A stretch of DNA of 64,000 nt, taken from Atherix ibis (Eukaryota > Arthropoda > Insecta > Diptera > Athericidae). The notes under the pieces are model-generated. The model made no database searches and had not been told where the DNA came from. It saw nothing but the letters and a program-made list of their open reading frames with translations. Where the stretch lies: assembly GCA_958298945.1 (NCBI GenBank), contig OY282606.1, positions 86,869,696-86,933,695 on the forward strand, written 5' to 3'. This document shows positions 1-11,195 of the stretch, piece after piece. Each line of letters begins with the position of its first letter. Position 1 is the first letter of the stretch. Both the position numbers and the translations under genes were made by a program.

Positions 1-2235
1 CGAATAATTTTGATTATGACCTGACTGGTTTTTTATGGAATATCACGCACTAATGGTTGGCTTACAAGGACTGTAAGCAACTGTTGCTGCCTTGTCAGCA
101 TACACTAACGACTTTACATATCCCCGCATAAGAAATAATCAACTGATGTCAAATTTTATGATTCTGAGATCCATTTGACAGGTACTTTTCGTAAAACCTC
201 ATTTATCATAAATGGATAGTTTCGCGAATTCGGTTGAAACCACATATCGTTCTGGTCTATGTCTCCGATGTTTTCAAAGAATGTCCATTGATAAGGACCA
301 CTAATCCTATAGGCATATTTGCCAAACCAAACAGTATATTTTTATACATTAACTGGAGTTTTAATATCTCTTATAGAAAAGTGACAATTTCATATTTTAC
401 CTCAAAAAAAAACCCATAATTTTGCAATAAAACACATTTTTTAAATTTTGCAAATAGATGACCTATTTTTTAAGTAAATTTAAAGAAATTGGAAATGTCG
501 TTCAATTGTGAGTCTATTCATTATAAAATGCCAAACTGTACAGAGTAAAAGTCAATATCAAACTTTGACAGATGACATCTGATTTGACAGCTAATCCTAT
601 CAGAAATTTGGTTACGTCAAAATAAACCTACCAATCAGCCTGTCAAATGCGAAAAGTTCTGCTTTTACCAAACATTTTATCTGCATTTCTATTTGGAATC
701 AGATAATTTTAAGTAAATTAATTTGAGTAGCTCGTCGCTGACGTTATTGATAATTTTACTGATAGCCATCGCAGGCTTTATAGACTTAACGATTTATCAA
801 ATCTTAACTGGTCAAATTCAAACAAGTTTAACTGTTCTCAGTTTGCATTTGTAAATCTTACCAATCTTTTATTTAACAAAATTATAGGTTAATATTACAA
901 AAAAAAAAAGTTTTGTAAAAAAACACAACACGTTTTCAGAACTGAAAACAGAACCGTTTTTCCTGTTATTCCTTCGGAGTAGTTTTTCGATCCCATGTGC
1001 GTCTCGTTCGATTCGGAAGAAAAAACTGTTGAGTGATGGCAGGAAGAATAAACATTGACAACTGTCTGATTGCATTTTACTAAGCAAAAAAATACGAAAA
1101 CAAATGACGATTAATCGAGTCGATTCTCAAGAACCTGAATGAGGAAATATTTCATTCAGAGTGCCCAACATTGTTGCAGATCTTAACACGAACAGACCTA
1201 ATCTTAAAAGCAGCTACATCTGAGATCTTCGGTCTTTCTTTGTTACGTTCTTTCGTGCATATTTCGAACAGTATGCCAACTTCCGCAGAAATGGTATTCT
1301 TCGAAGGTGAAACATTCCTTTATCCAAAAAGACCTAACCCGACTATGGACCAAATCGTCTTCCAAGGAATGGTTAGATCGGACACTTAACAAATGGACAG
1401 CCGGCAGACAGTCTAAGTGATCACCACCATCACCCATACTAATACTACCACAGGTACACCACTACTTCTTCTTTTTCACCTTTACTGTCACCAATGTTAT
1501 ACTCTTCTTGATCCAAAATAGCAATACGACTCTCGATAAAGTAACTCAACATAAAAAATTAAAAATAAAACAGCAGCACAGCTTCAATTTCATTCTATTT
1601 ACAAACAAAATTTAGGTTCGTTAACAACAGGTGAATTAAATCTAATTTTTATACATTTAATTTTAATTTTTTAGAAGAAATTTTATTAAATTTTGCCCTT
1701 AAGTTCCATTTAGAATAAATTAAGTTGATTTAAATTATAGTTTATGGATGGTATTAAGGGCAAACGTTTTTTTTTTAAAGAAAATAAAATTTTTATTTGA
1801 TAGACAATTCCGTTGATGAGAAATGAAATTTTTGAGAGTACAATTTTTCCAAAAATTACTTAACAAAATTGTTGCTTTCAAACATTCTGTATTATTGAAA
1901 ATATTAAATTAATATGTTTTTATAGCGACTAGTTTATAAACCAAAACTTTAACAACTATGACGAGGGCTGGATATGGAATATATTTATGGGAAGTCACGA
2001 GACGACTACTTTTGACACAAGAGAAAAACCACATGTTCTGGGTAAAAAAAATTATTGAAATATCTGCCAAACATGTGAGATATAAAAGATTATAACATAT
2101 ACAACGAACTAATGTTTCGTATACCTATGAGTCCAGCACCCAAACATTTTAAACCCTCTGAAATAAAATTGCTTTTAAAAAAAAAGCTCTTGTTCCGCTT
2201 AAAATAATTTCTACTTACCCTAGAAATTGAAACTG
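1..2235. other. Non-coding A+T-rich DNA, no gene seen
   Basis: No recognisable protein or RNA gene. Most of the stretch is A+T-rich with homopolymer runs. Roughly 900-1500 is less A+T-rich and has short open frames on both strands (about 72 codons on plus from 1171, 64 codons on minus ending at 1243), but none resembles a family I know, and start context and splice signals are unconvincing. It could hold an unrecognised exon or an old transposon remnant. Confidence 0.5.
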
Positions 2236-2239
2236 GAGT

Positions 2240-2875
2240 TATTAAAACTGCTTCCTAAGTCCCGTAAATATTCCAGCTTATTAGAGACCTATCATACCAA
2301 TTCTTGGAAAGATTTTTGAAAAATTCCTTTATAACCCCACTTTATCTATTCCTAAATATTGAAAAATATATTTCTGATATTTAATTTGATTTCAGATTTC
2401 AACATTTCAAAATCCAGAAATGCCATCGCGTTGTTGATTACATTGGATCCTCTCTCAAAAAAAAAATGTATTGTCCAGGATTATTTTTAGTTATCTTCCA
2501 CTATTATTTTTGCTAACCTGTAGGCTCTCCTGGAAACTCATGAGTTTCCTTCTGTCTACATATTATCTTGTTACAAATTTATAACAGTTAATATATTATA
2601 GAATTCTTAAAATATATCCTACTTAAGAGGGCGACCCACAAGAGAGTAGCCTTAGTCCCATTTTATACAGTTTTTTTACCACGATATTGCAGCTGATTCT
2701 AAGATGATCGTTGCCATATCTCTCAGTATCAACACAAACTCTGATGAGCTTCTAAATGTTAACAATCCCATATCCACAATCTCCAGTCCTGATTTACGAG
2801 ATAGAGAGTGAAAGTTAATGAGCAAAAAAGTGCTCATATTAAATTCACTCTTTGCCATATGTCACCTACACTGTT
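2240..2875 (+). pseudogene. Jockey-clade reverse transcriptase relic
   Basis: Translated in shifting frames, this stretch follows the reverse transcriptase of the Jockey-clade elements elsewhere in the window. In order one sees a TSYRPIS-like block near 2270, a VDYIGSSL block near 2435 followed by a YCPG-like block, a decayed GVPQGS..PILY block near 2635, and the WR.K.NEQKS..-like block near 2810. Many stops and frameshifts are present and the YADD motif is degraded beyond recognition. There is no endonuclease upstream and no 3' end directly attached: a mariner relic and an inverted-repeat element lie next to it. It is an old, dead fragment. Confidence 0.75.
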
Positions 2876-3070
2876 CTAGCTTTATAGCAACATGATTCAC
2901 AATGTATTGTGAGTACAAATGGTAAACCGCCATTTTCCAATAGATGGCACCAGCAGTAAATTCTGATCCAAAATGTCGGACTAGAAATGTCAAATCATAA
3001 GTTTAGGCAGCTGTTAAGAACTCCTCATTATATTTGTGAGTTTTTTTCAGCATTGTTTATTTTTTTCTTA

Positions 3071-3707
3071 ATGAAAATGTCGAAATTTGAGTCAAATAAA
3101 CGTTATTTGATGAAAGTTTTGCTTTTTGCCTTCAATTCGAAAAAATCTACGGCTGAAGCGTATCGACTGATTGTAGGAACCTATGATGAGGCTTGTATTA
3201 GTGAGACAACAGGTCTCGAATGGTTTCATTTAATAGAAAAGTGATACTTTCGACGTGGAAGTTAAGGAGTGTCTCAGACCGGTGAAAGAGTTTGAAGACG
3301 CAGACAAGAACTTGCAGATTGATTGGATGTGACTCAATAAGCCATTTCTCATCGATTAAAATTTTAGGGATGATCCAAAATCAAGGAAATTGGGTGCCAT
3401 ACGAGTTAAAAACGTCGTTTAATCACATACGAACAGCTGCTCCAACGGCAAAAAAGGAAGGATTTTCTGTATCATATTGTGCCTGGCGGTGAAAAATGGA
3501 TTCGTTACGATAATTCAAAGCGAATAAGGTCGTGGGGCGCCGCTGCCATGCATCAACATCCATGGCTCGAAGCTCATGCTATGTATTTGGTAGAACCAGA
3601 TCGGCGTGCCATATTATGAGTTATTGCAACCGGCCGAAAACATCGCAAAAGCTCGCTACCGAACACAACTGATGCGTTTGACCCGAGCATCAAAGAAAAA
3701 ATGAGAT
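3071..3707 (+). pseudogene. Mariner transposase relic (cecropia-like)
   Basis: Remnant of a DD34D mariner transposase. An N-terminal helix-turn-helix region is readable (FESNKRYLMKVLLF, then STAEAYR and the EWFH block), followed in other frames by DVTQ.AISHRLK, LGMIQNQGNWVPYELK, and a KWIRYDN-like stretch just after the lost first catalytic block. It ends near RTQLMRLTRASK, so the second and third catalytic Asp are missing. Several stops and frameshifts interrupt it. The wording of the linker (QGNWVPYELK) resembles cecropia-type mariners from memory; subfamily assignment is tentative. It lies just downstream of the Jockey relic. Confidence 0.8.
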
Positions 3708-3851
3708 AAGGACTCAGTCATCTAGAAAAGAAATTTACCTATAACCCATATAAAGAGTTATGTTATTTGTACTTTGGAAAGTAAAATTACATGAAATGCA
3801 TTTACTTGGCCCTTGCTATTATGAGTGGAGTTAATGTTTTCGCAATTAATA

Positions 3852-4656
3852 GTGTGGCGGCACAGTAAATATAATTTAAAAAAATCATAATAGGCTGTGC
3901 TTTAATTAAATTCTCATTTCTAAAACAATCTATATAAAAGAAATTACGACTGAGTCATTACTAACGATATATTGAATTCGTAATAGCCAATACAAAATTT
4001 TTATAGTTTTAGTTTCAATTTTAAATAGTTAAGAAAATTTTAATTATAAATACGATATGGCTGTGTCTCGTTATAAAAAGTTCCATTCTCGTATCTCCAA
4101 TCATACTAATCCCCTTGTTCAAGAACTACCCTCTACTTCCTTTTCTAGAAACACCCATCGAAGACTTAAACGCCGCTGGAGGCGTTATTTATAAAAAACC
4201 AAGTCCACGCTAGCAGGAGAAGCTTCAATGAATTTTTACTCCCCACAACCATTCATGCTAACTATTACTATTATATAAATCTGCTTGTTACTATGTATAG
4301 TTGTAGACATCTATTAAAAAAAATTGAAAAAACATAGAAGATTCCAGAAAACTAGTTTCAGAAAGTATGAATACGAGCGCTGCTCGCGAGACAGAGTTTA
4401 GTTCAGTTTTAGGTTTAGTTAAGTCTGAACAGCATGGGGCAGCGATTTGATTTTGTAGATGCTGTGTGGTTGTGATAAAATAACGTGCTGTGTGTCGTTT
4501 ACCCTATCCATCGAATCTACGGTGGATCGTAATATTAGCAAATACAATAAATATTTTTTAGGATCCTTCACAGTAAAAATTTTCCAATTTCATAATAAAA
4601 TTAATTAAGGCTGGGCCCTCTCTGAACATTTTTATTAATGTTACTGTACCGCCACA
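3852..4656. mobile_element. Non-autonomous element with terminal inverted repeats
   Basis: The outer ends match as inverted repeats: tgtggcggcacagtaa at the left and, reversed, tgtggcggtacagtaa at the right (15 of 16). Similarity continues inward for about 60 bases with gaps, including a shared ctttaattaa-like block. TTAA lies at or next to both ends, which may be a target duplication. No transposase is encoded. The interior contains a Jockey 3' end (4062-4330) and a 4360-4575 stretch ending in AATAAATATT that has the look of a solo LTR, though I cannot prove that. The superfamily is unknown to me. Confidence 0.6.
4062..4330 (+). mobile_element. Jockey-clade 3' end fragment
   Basis: Matches the last coding part and 3' untranslated region of the Jockey elements at 13.9, 48.9 and 51.5 kb: a RYKKFHS block, then NTHRRLKRRWRRYL, then a shared tail with TGCTTGTTA...AGTTGTAGA and a short A-rich end. 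Frames are partly kept over about 40 codons. It sits inside the inverted-repeat element. Whether it belonged to the same original copy as the 2.2-2.9 kb relic is not clear because the intervening Jockey sequence is absent. Confidence 0.7.
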
Positions 4657-4689
4657 TTAACAATATCCAAATATCCCCCAAATGGAACT

Positions 4690-4960
4690 TTTTGCAGGAT
4701 TTGATTCCTGATTAAGATACTTTTTGATAACTTTTTGCATATTTCGGACTGTAATTTGGTCATTACGTGATGGTTGTTGATTTTTTACTACTTTAATATT
4801 TAAAAATTATCTGTATAAATACATAGCTTTATAATAAAGTGTCCAACAGTGTCAAATAGCACGATCTTGAGAGCCAATTTCTACATCACCAAATATCGTC
4901 GTGGAAACTTTTTGTTCAATAAAGAAAAATTTGTCCTTTTTTTGTCTTGTTGAAACTAAA
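4690..4960 (-). pseudogene. Rosa-type mariner 3' relic
   Basis: On the minus strand this decayed stretch corresponds to the third catalytic region and C-terminus of rosa-type (DD41D) mariner transposases, the part that reads NWPPRSCDL.PLDYFLW in better copies at 19.4 and 61.2 kb. Stops and frameshifts are frequent and it is recognised mainly by alignment with the two similar fragments at 35.05-35.30 and 54.14-54.37 kb. Confidence 0.55.
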
Positions 4961-5269
4961 TTATAATCTAGAATAAAACCATTAAAATGAGGCCATAAAA
5001 CACTTATCATTGGATTATACCATTTGAACTGATGATAATTTTAAAAAAAAAATACAATCCAATACAATGGCTTTTTCGTAATTATTTATAAGTTTTTAGA
5101 ACCTCAAATATGACATTTCTCTTTATTGACGTATCTACCTGAACGAGAAATTGCTGTTGAAAATTTTGTTAAAAAAAATAAAAAAGGTAGCTACGGAAGA
5201 ATTAATAACTTGAAGAAAAATTTTCATAATTCTAACGGATTGCTTATAGTTTAGCAATCCAAATGAATA

Positions 5270-6540
5270 TTGGGTTGTCCGGAAAGTAGTTTCGTTGTTT
5301 CCGAACAGAGGACCTAATTGTATTTTTTCACAACCAACTTCACACTTAAGCCGTATAATCATATATATTTTGACAGCTGACATAGTTGTTCCGAAAAATT
5401 TGATTGATTCTGCTCAGTAGTTTTTGGTTCATACACTTTTAAATATGGAAAGTCAAAAATCGCATTTTCGACATATTTTATTTTTTTACTATAGAAAAGA
5501 TAAAAATGCTGTTCAAGGAAGAAATAAATTATCTGATGTGTATGGAAAAGATGTGTTAAGTAAGCACCAGTGCCAAAACTAGTTTGGAAAATTTCGATCC
5601 GGCATTTCTGATCTCGAAAATGCACCACGTTCTGGAAGGTCAGTTGAAACTGATTAAGACATAATAAAGGGATTAATTGTTGCAAACCGGCGAATAATAA
5701 CTCGTGAGATCGCTGAGAGATTAAATTCGACAGTTCATGATCATTTGAAACGGCTACGTTTAATCTCAAAGCTCGACATATGGGTTCCTCATCTTCTTAT
5801 GGAAAAAAATTGTGCCGTCGCATTAACGTTTGTGATTTGCTTCTCGAACGCCAAGAAAATGATCCATTTTTTAAGCGTATCATCACTGGGGATGAGAAAT
5901 GGGTTGTCTACAACCATGTTTAGCGCAAAGGATTCTGAAGTAGAAAAGATGAACCGGATCAAAGCACTTGGAAAGCCAATATTTATTAAAAAAAAGGTAT
6001 GCTCTCTGTTTGGTGGGATTTCAAAAGAAACGTTTATTTTGAGCTTCTAACGAGCAACACAACGATCAATTCGGAAGTGTACTGTCATCAGTTGGACAAA
6101 TTGAATAATTTACTTAACGAAAAGGGTTAGAATTGATCAATAGGAAAAGTATAGTGTTCCAACAAGGTAATGCGAAAACACATAAAAGTTTGACCACTCG
6201 GCAAAAGGTTTAAGAGCTTGGATGGGATATACTCCCACACCCACCATACTTTCCGGACCTAGCACCATTCGATTATTATTTGTTCCGGTCTCTAGAAAAA
6301 TTTTTAGACGGTAAAACGTTTAATTCAAATGAGGAAGTTAAAAATCACTTGGATCAGTTTTTTGCCAGCAAAGGACAAAAATTTTATGAGCGTGAAATCA
6401 TGCTACTGCAAGAAAGGTGGCAAAGGACATTGGATTAGACTGGAGAATATTTAATTGAATAAAATATTAATTCACTATAAGAAAATCGTCTTTCATTTTT
6501 ATTTTAAAAAAAAAACGAAATTACTTTCTTGACAACCCAG
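5270..6540 (+). mobile_element. Complete-length mariner element, inactive
   Basis: The element is about 1.27 kb, normal for mariner, and is flanked by TA on both sides. Its ends are inverted repeats: ttgggttgtccggaaagta at the left and ttactttcttgacaacccag at the right, with a few mismatches. The single transposase gene inside (5445-6461) is broken. A second copy of the same terminal repeat, closer to the left one, lies at 7648-7669. Confidence 0.88.
5445..6461 (+). pseudogene. Mariner transposase, multiply frameshifted
   Basis: Cut-and-paste transposase of the DD34D class. The ATG at 5445 opens MESQKSHFRHILFFYY, the usual N-terminal helix-turn-helix; an APRSG-type linker follows near 5620, then DIWVPHLL near 5775. 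The first catalytic Asp is kept in ITGDEKW (frame shifted), the WW.W block is SVWWDF, and the third motif is APFDYYLF near 6265. The second motif reads QQGNAKTH, so the catalytic Asp is replaced by Gly. At least four stops or frameshifts break the frame, including a stop near 6437 just before the normal end. Transposition activity can be ruled out. Confidence 0.85.
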
Positions 6541-7640
6541 TATTATTTTTATACATCAATATTGTTCCCATCAAATTAATTCTACTGGTATCATCTTCAG
6601 CTTTCCGGTTACACTCTTTTAGATGTTATCAAGAGTACCAAAATAACATCCTTTCAAGTGTTTTTTTGATCTTGGTGAACAAAAAAAAAAAGAAGCACAG
6701 CCTAAGATCAGGGTATTAGATTGCTCGGGAACTACAGAAATACAGTTTTCTTGCGACAAGAACGGAAAGAAGGATATTTCTGAAGCCTTCAAGAACTACT
6801 TTATACAAAGCTTGGCTAACGTTTGAATAATCGCACTACTGTTAAAAAAAAAAAACTGGTGTGAACCTGACCGATTTTACGGCTCTTTAAAAATACTTTC
6901 CATGAGTCACACTCGTAGCATTCACTTAGCTTAACATGCAAATTAATAGCACATCGAGCAAATGGAGTATCCGATCTAACGCGAAGTATCCTTTTTTCTG
7001 AGCCTTTTCATATTTGCATCAGTTTTCGATGTTGAAGGCCTCAATGAGCTAGATTTATGTTCTACTGCTTCTCAACCTTCCAAAAATACTTTGCTTGATG
7101 TCACCGAAAAAATTTCGGATTATTCTCCGAAGACTCATTGCAAGTTTCATAAAGCTCATATTATACCGTGCGTTTTCTAGACTACGAGTATCTAAACGGC
7201 AAATTTCTTTTTTTTTGTGCGTCTAACATTGCAATATATGCGCGAGCACTCGCGCACTTTCAGCTTGAATGGGATTGTGCAGGTATGCCACAAACAAAGT
7301 TTGTGTGTTTGACGATCAGTCTAATCGTTTGAATGAACCTCTGCAATAATAATTGATTGCGTCACACGCGCAATTTATGCGAGCAAAAAGGAATTTTAAC
7401 ATTTTAAAATTCTTTTTTGATCGCATCATGATGGATTTTGCATTTTTTATTGGTGAATTCTCTTTATTTATTTTTTTACTTTGTTATTTTATATTATTGT
7501 ATGAATGACGTTTTCATATTTATTTATTTGTTTAGATTATTTGAATTCGTTTTTATTTTAGTAAATATTTTATTAGATTGTATTTTAACAATTTAATATT
7601 AATTACAATATTAATATTTCATGTTCCATTGGCACTATCA
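6541..7640. other. Non-coding stretch, nothing identified
   Basis: No gene or clear repeat was recognised. The sequence around 6690-7200 is less A+T-rich and looks like decayed coding DNA, perhaps another retrotransposon remnant, but I could not match it to any domain. Confidence 0.4.
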
Positions 7641-7647
7641 TTTTTAC

Positions 7648-7669
7648 TTTCCGGACAACCCAATATTAT
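7648..7669 (-). repeat. Isolated mariner terminal repeat
   Basis: Reads tactttccggacaacccaat; its reverse matches the left terminal repeat of the mariner at 5270 over 20 bases or more, better than that element's own right end does. Next to it is TA. It is either the surviving end of another copy or the true outer end of a rearranged one. Confidence 0.7.
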
Positions 7670-7689
7670 CGTACAAAATAATTATTAAC

Positions 7690-8175
7690 TGACAAAATGG
7701 TGCTTTCCAAACTATAAAATGAATAAATCTGTACTTGAGTGTAAATACTTGTAACTAACAGAAGATTACAGGATAACCGTTAAAAATCAACTATAAAAAT
7801 TGAATATTTAATCTACAACACAATTATCGAACCTATTTGGACTTATGGAATTAAAATTTTAAATTTTATCAAACCTTACAATTACTATCGCATCAAGTTC
7901 TCTCACAATCTTTTTATGTTTTATATTCCCTTTGTCTACAGCCTTTTTATTTGTTATTATCAAGAAACTTTTTTCTATTACCCTATCCAAAAACACTCAA
8001 CATAGACTAAAGGGATGGTAGGCCTTGAGATTTATTAGAATACTCTAAGACGTTAAAAGGCCGATGATGGGTGTTTACTGTCACTTTATTGCTTCACGAT
8101 ATTGGAAATTGAGTTGTAATTAAAATTTACTTGCTATAGTATTTTTCTTTTATAGTTGTAAATAAAGAATAAAAT
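7690..8175 (+). mobile_element. Jockey-clade 3' end relic
   Basis: In broken frames the stretch follows the C-terminal region of the Jockey elements here: a NSK..LYN...PIWTYG block near 7790-7850, then NTQHRLKGW near 8000, and a 3' tail with a GTTGTAAAT-like motif and an A-rich end near 8170. Decay is strong and no catalytic part remains. Confidence 0.65.
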
Positions 8176-9985
8176 TTTAAAAAAGAATATTTGCCCATTT
8201 GAAAAAAATAATCCACTTTTAATGGAATGCAGTGAAATTTCGTTTACACCCAAAATATAAAATTCTACAAAAAATTGATGATACGAAAAAAGTTCAATTT
8301 ATCAAATATGCTGACAGTGGAATGAGTTAAGGTCGTTAGAGATTTTGGGTTCGGTCGTCGTTCCATTTTTAATGTCCGGCCTTCACAAAGAAGCCTTTTT
8401 ACGGCACGTGTTCATCAGTAGCTTATGTCATACAAAAAATGTTCACATTATTTCGGTGTGTTATTCCCCCCCAAGTATTATTATTCGAATCTCTCTAGCG
8501 TGTACTGTGTGTGCTCCACTCATCAATTTTGATTTCCGCGCCTCAAAAGTTGCAAAGCTTTTGATTTTTTTTTGCTTTTACTGTTGTTTAACTTTGAATG
8601 TGTTCTACGATAGTTGGTGTTGTCAGACAACTCTTATCTGATTGCTAATAGCTAAAATTTTGGGAAAATTGGTTTGTTTATACATACTTCAGTTATACAT
8701 ACGGGTTTGTTGCGGCGTGTAGACCTATATATAACACTTGATGATAATTGTTATCAGACAAGTCACTTATTTTGTATGCAATAAAAACAAACAACAAAGT
8801 CTACATGTCGTCAACTTCTATTTATAATTTTTTTGCGTATTGTATGCTCAGCTTTTTTTCCATCACTTCAAATAAGTTTTATTTTTTTTTTACAAATATA
8901 CACCCTGTCCCCAATACTATGAATCCACCCCCCGCTAGCTCTAAGCCAGACTATAGACCATTTATTTGTTGACAAATCGATTTCTTGTAGGTTGATTTGT
9001 GTATGAGTAAGTGCACTCGATTTTCTTATGTCATCATTCGTACACATCGAAGTAAACAAAGTCACCTTCTCGCTAAGATGACTATCCAAATACTGGTGAA
9101 AATCTGTTTTTGATAGAAATTTTTCCCATTCAACAAATTCACAGAATATGCAATCGAAAAGCACAAATGCCTACTTAAATATGTATTTTCAATATTGATG
9201 TGTGCGTGGGTGTGGGTGTTTTTGCAATTGGGTACAAACAAAATGCAATTGTTGATTTATTAACAAAATTTTTTGAATAGCTCAACCTGTTCCATATTGA
9301 AATTGCGGAAATTGTTCCTCTGTATCTGACGTATTAATTAACCTGTTGCTCATTTACCTATAAACCGGTGAATATTGTTTTTTTTTTTTTGCTAATTTAT
9401 TTATTAGTATTTTTTGTTTCTTTCACTTCGTTTGGTTTCGGTTGTTCATTTCGGTTTTTTGTTGTTTTTTTTTTGCATTTTTATTCAAGTATGTCGATTT
9501 TCTCTAAATCGATTCAGACAGAAAATAAAATTTTGTTGATAGCTAATAAAAAAATTTATTATTATTTGTTGACCTTCAATATTAATAATAAAAGCAGACA
9601 TTGTCGACGCAACGATTATGCAATACGAATTTCACGTAATCGTATAGGAAAACGATATAAAAACAAATTAATTAGTTGCTTTTTTGAAGATTTTTCTTTT
9701 ATTTTTAGATTCTGGGTGCTAATTGTATGATATTATTCAATTTCTTTTCTTTTTCTTACATAATTCCTTTAGAAATTTTATTCAGTTTTATTGTAAAAAA
9801 TTAATAAAATAAGATTACAAATTTTTAGTCGGTATAAATTTTATTAATTTTATTAGATTTTTTTCATTTTTCAAATTCATTTTCTTAATTTTTTTATTTT
9901 GAATAAAATTTTGGAAAACTGAAACTATTTTTTGGTTTTTAAAATTATTTAATTATGTTATTTCAGTGAAAATTTAATTTAATAA
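8176..9985. other. Non-coding DNA, no gene seen
   Basis: Open frames occur (for example 98 codons from 8345 plus, 120 codons from 9368 plus) but are rich in Phe and simple sequence, match nothing I know and have no convincing start or splice context. I regard them as chance frames in A+T-rich DNA. Confidence 0.5.
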
Positions 9986-11195
9986 AAATTTTCACCACAA
10001 CTAAATTTTGTTATTTGTACTTATTTAAAAATTTATCGAATTTATAAATTTTTAATTGAGTAGAAATTAAAATATAAAAATTTAATATCTTTTTAATTCT
10101 TATCGAATTTACATAATTCTTTTCTAAATGATATTAATAAAAATAATTGACTATAAATTCGTTTGAGTAAAATTCAGTTTCAACAATATTTTTTTGACTG
10201 CCACTATTTTCTAATAATTCAGTTTAAACGGAAATTTTAAATTATTTAAATTTGTTGATTTGAATATGCCTAAAAATATCATATGAAAAAATTTTCTATT
10301 TAATTTATTTTTTAAATTTTATTAATTTTTAAAAAAAATTTTAATAAAAACTTTTTTTTTTTAAAAGATTTCACAAAATTTTTTTTCAAGGTCTCAAAAT
10401 ATTAAATAAAAAATTTGTTCTTACCAAACTTTAAAGGGTCTTAAAAAAAAGATCGAATGAAATACTCAACAATTAAAATTAAAATTCAATTTAATTAAAC
10501 TAATTAACTAGTATTATTTTCTATTTTTAGTAATTATTTAAGAAATTTTGTTTTTCCAAAATTGATGGTGTTATTATGCCAAAAATTTTGAAAATAAAAA
10601 TTTTTTTTCGGCTTAAATTTAAGCCCTAAAAGAATAAAATTTTTTAACTAAAACTAAATAGTTTTTGGTATTTCTACTAATTTAGAAATTTTAATTTGTT
10701 TTCTGGATTAAATAATTTAATTTAATCTAAAATTTTATTTCTTTTTAATTCTTATCGAATTTATTTAATTCTTTTCTTAATGTTATTAATAAAAATAATT
10801 GTTAATAAATTGTTTTGAGTAAAAATTCAGTTTAATCAAAATTTTTAACTGTTACTATTTTCTAATAATTTAGTTTAAACGGAAATTTTAAATTATTTAA
10901 ATTTGTTCATTTGAATATGACTAAAAATATCAAATCAAATTATTTTTCTAATTAATTATTTTTTTTAAATTTTATTAATTATTTCATACAGTTTTTTTAA
11001 AGGCCTCAAAATATCAAATAAAAAATTGGTCCTTACCAAATTTTATAGGGTTTTAAAAAAATATCCAATGAAATTTAATTCGAACAATTTAAATTAAAAT
11101 TCAATTTAATTAAACTAATTTAATGCCATTTTTTCTATTTTTATTAATTATTTAAGAAATTTTGTTTTTCCAAAATTGCTGGACTAATTATTCAG
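9985..11195. repeat. Diverged tandem duplication, about 0.65-kb unit
   Basis: Two adjacent copies can be followed with the same order of landmarks: TTAATTCTTATCGAATTT at about 10092 and 10744, CAGTTTAAACGGAAATTTTA at about 10220 and 10870, and GAAATTTTGTTTTTCCAAAA at about 10542 and 11156. The offset falls from 652 to 614, so indels separate them. The unit is extremely A+T-rich and has no coding frame. Weaker similarity seems to go on to about 11340. Confidence 0.75.

Noticed and set aside
869..1437. Overlapping open frames of 60-72 codons on both strands
   Set aside because: No family resemblance, start context or splice signals, and frames of this length are expected by chance in a less A+T-rich patch.
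8345..9730. Frames of about 98 and 120 codons
   Set aside because: Rich in Phe and low-complexity, driven by T-runs; no domain or conservation clue.
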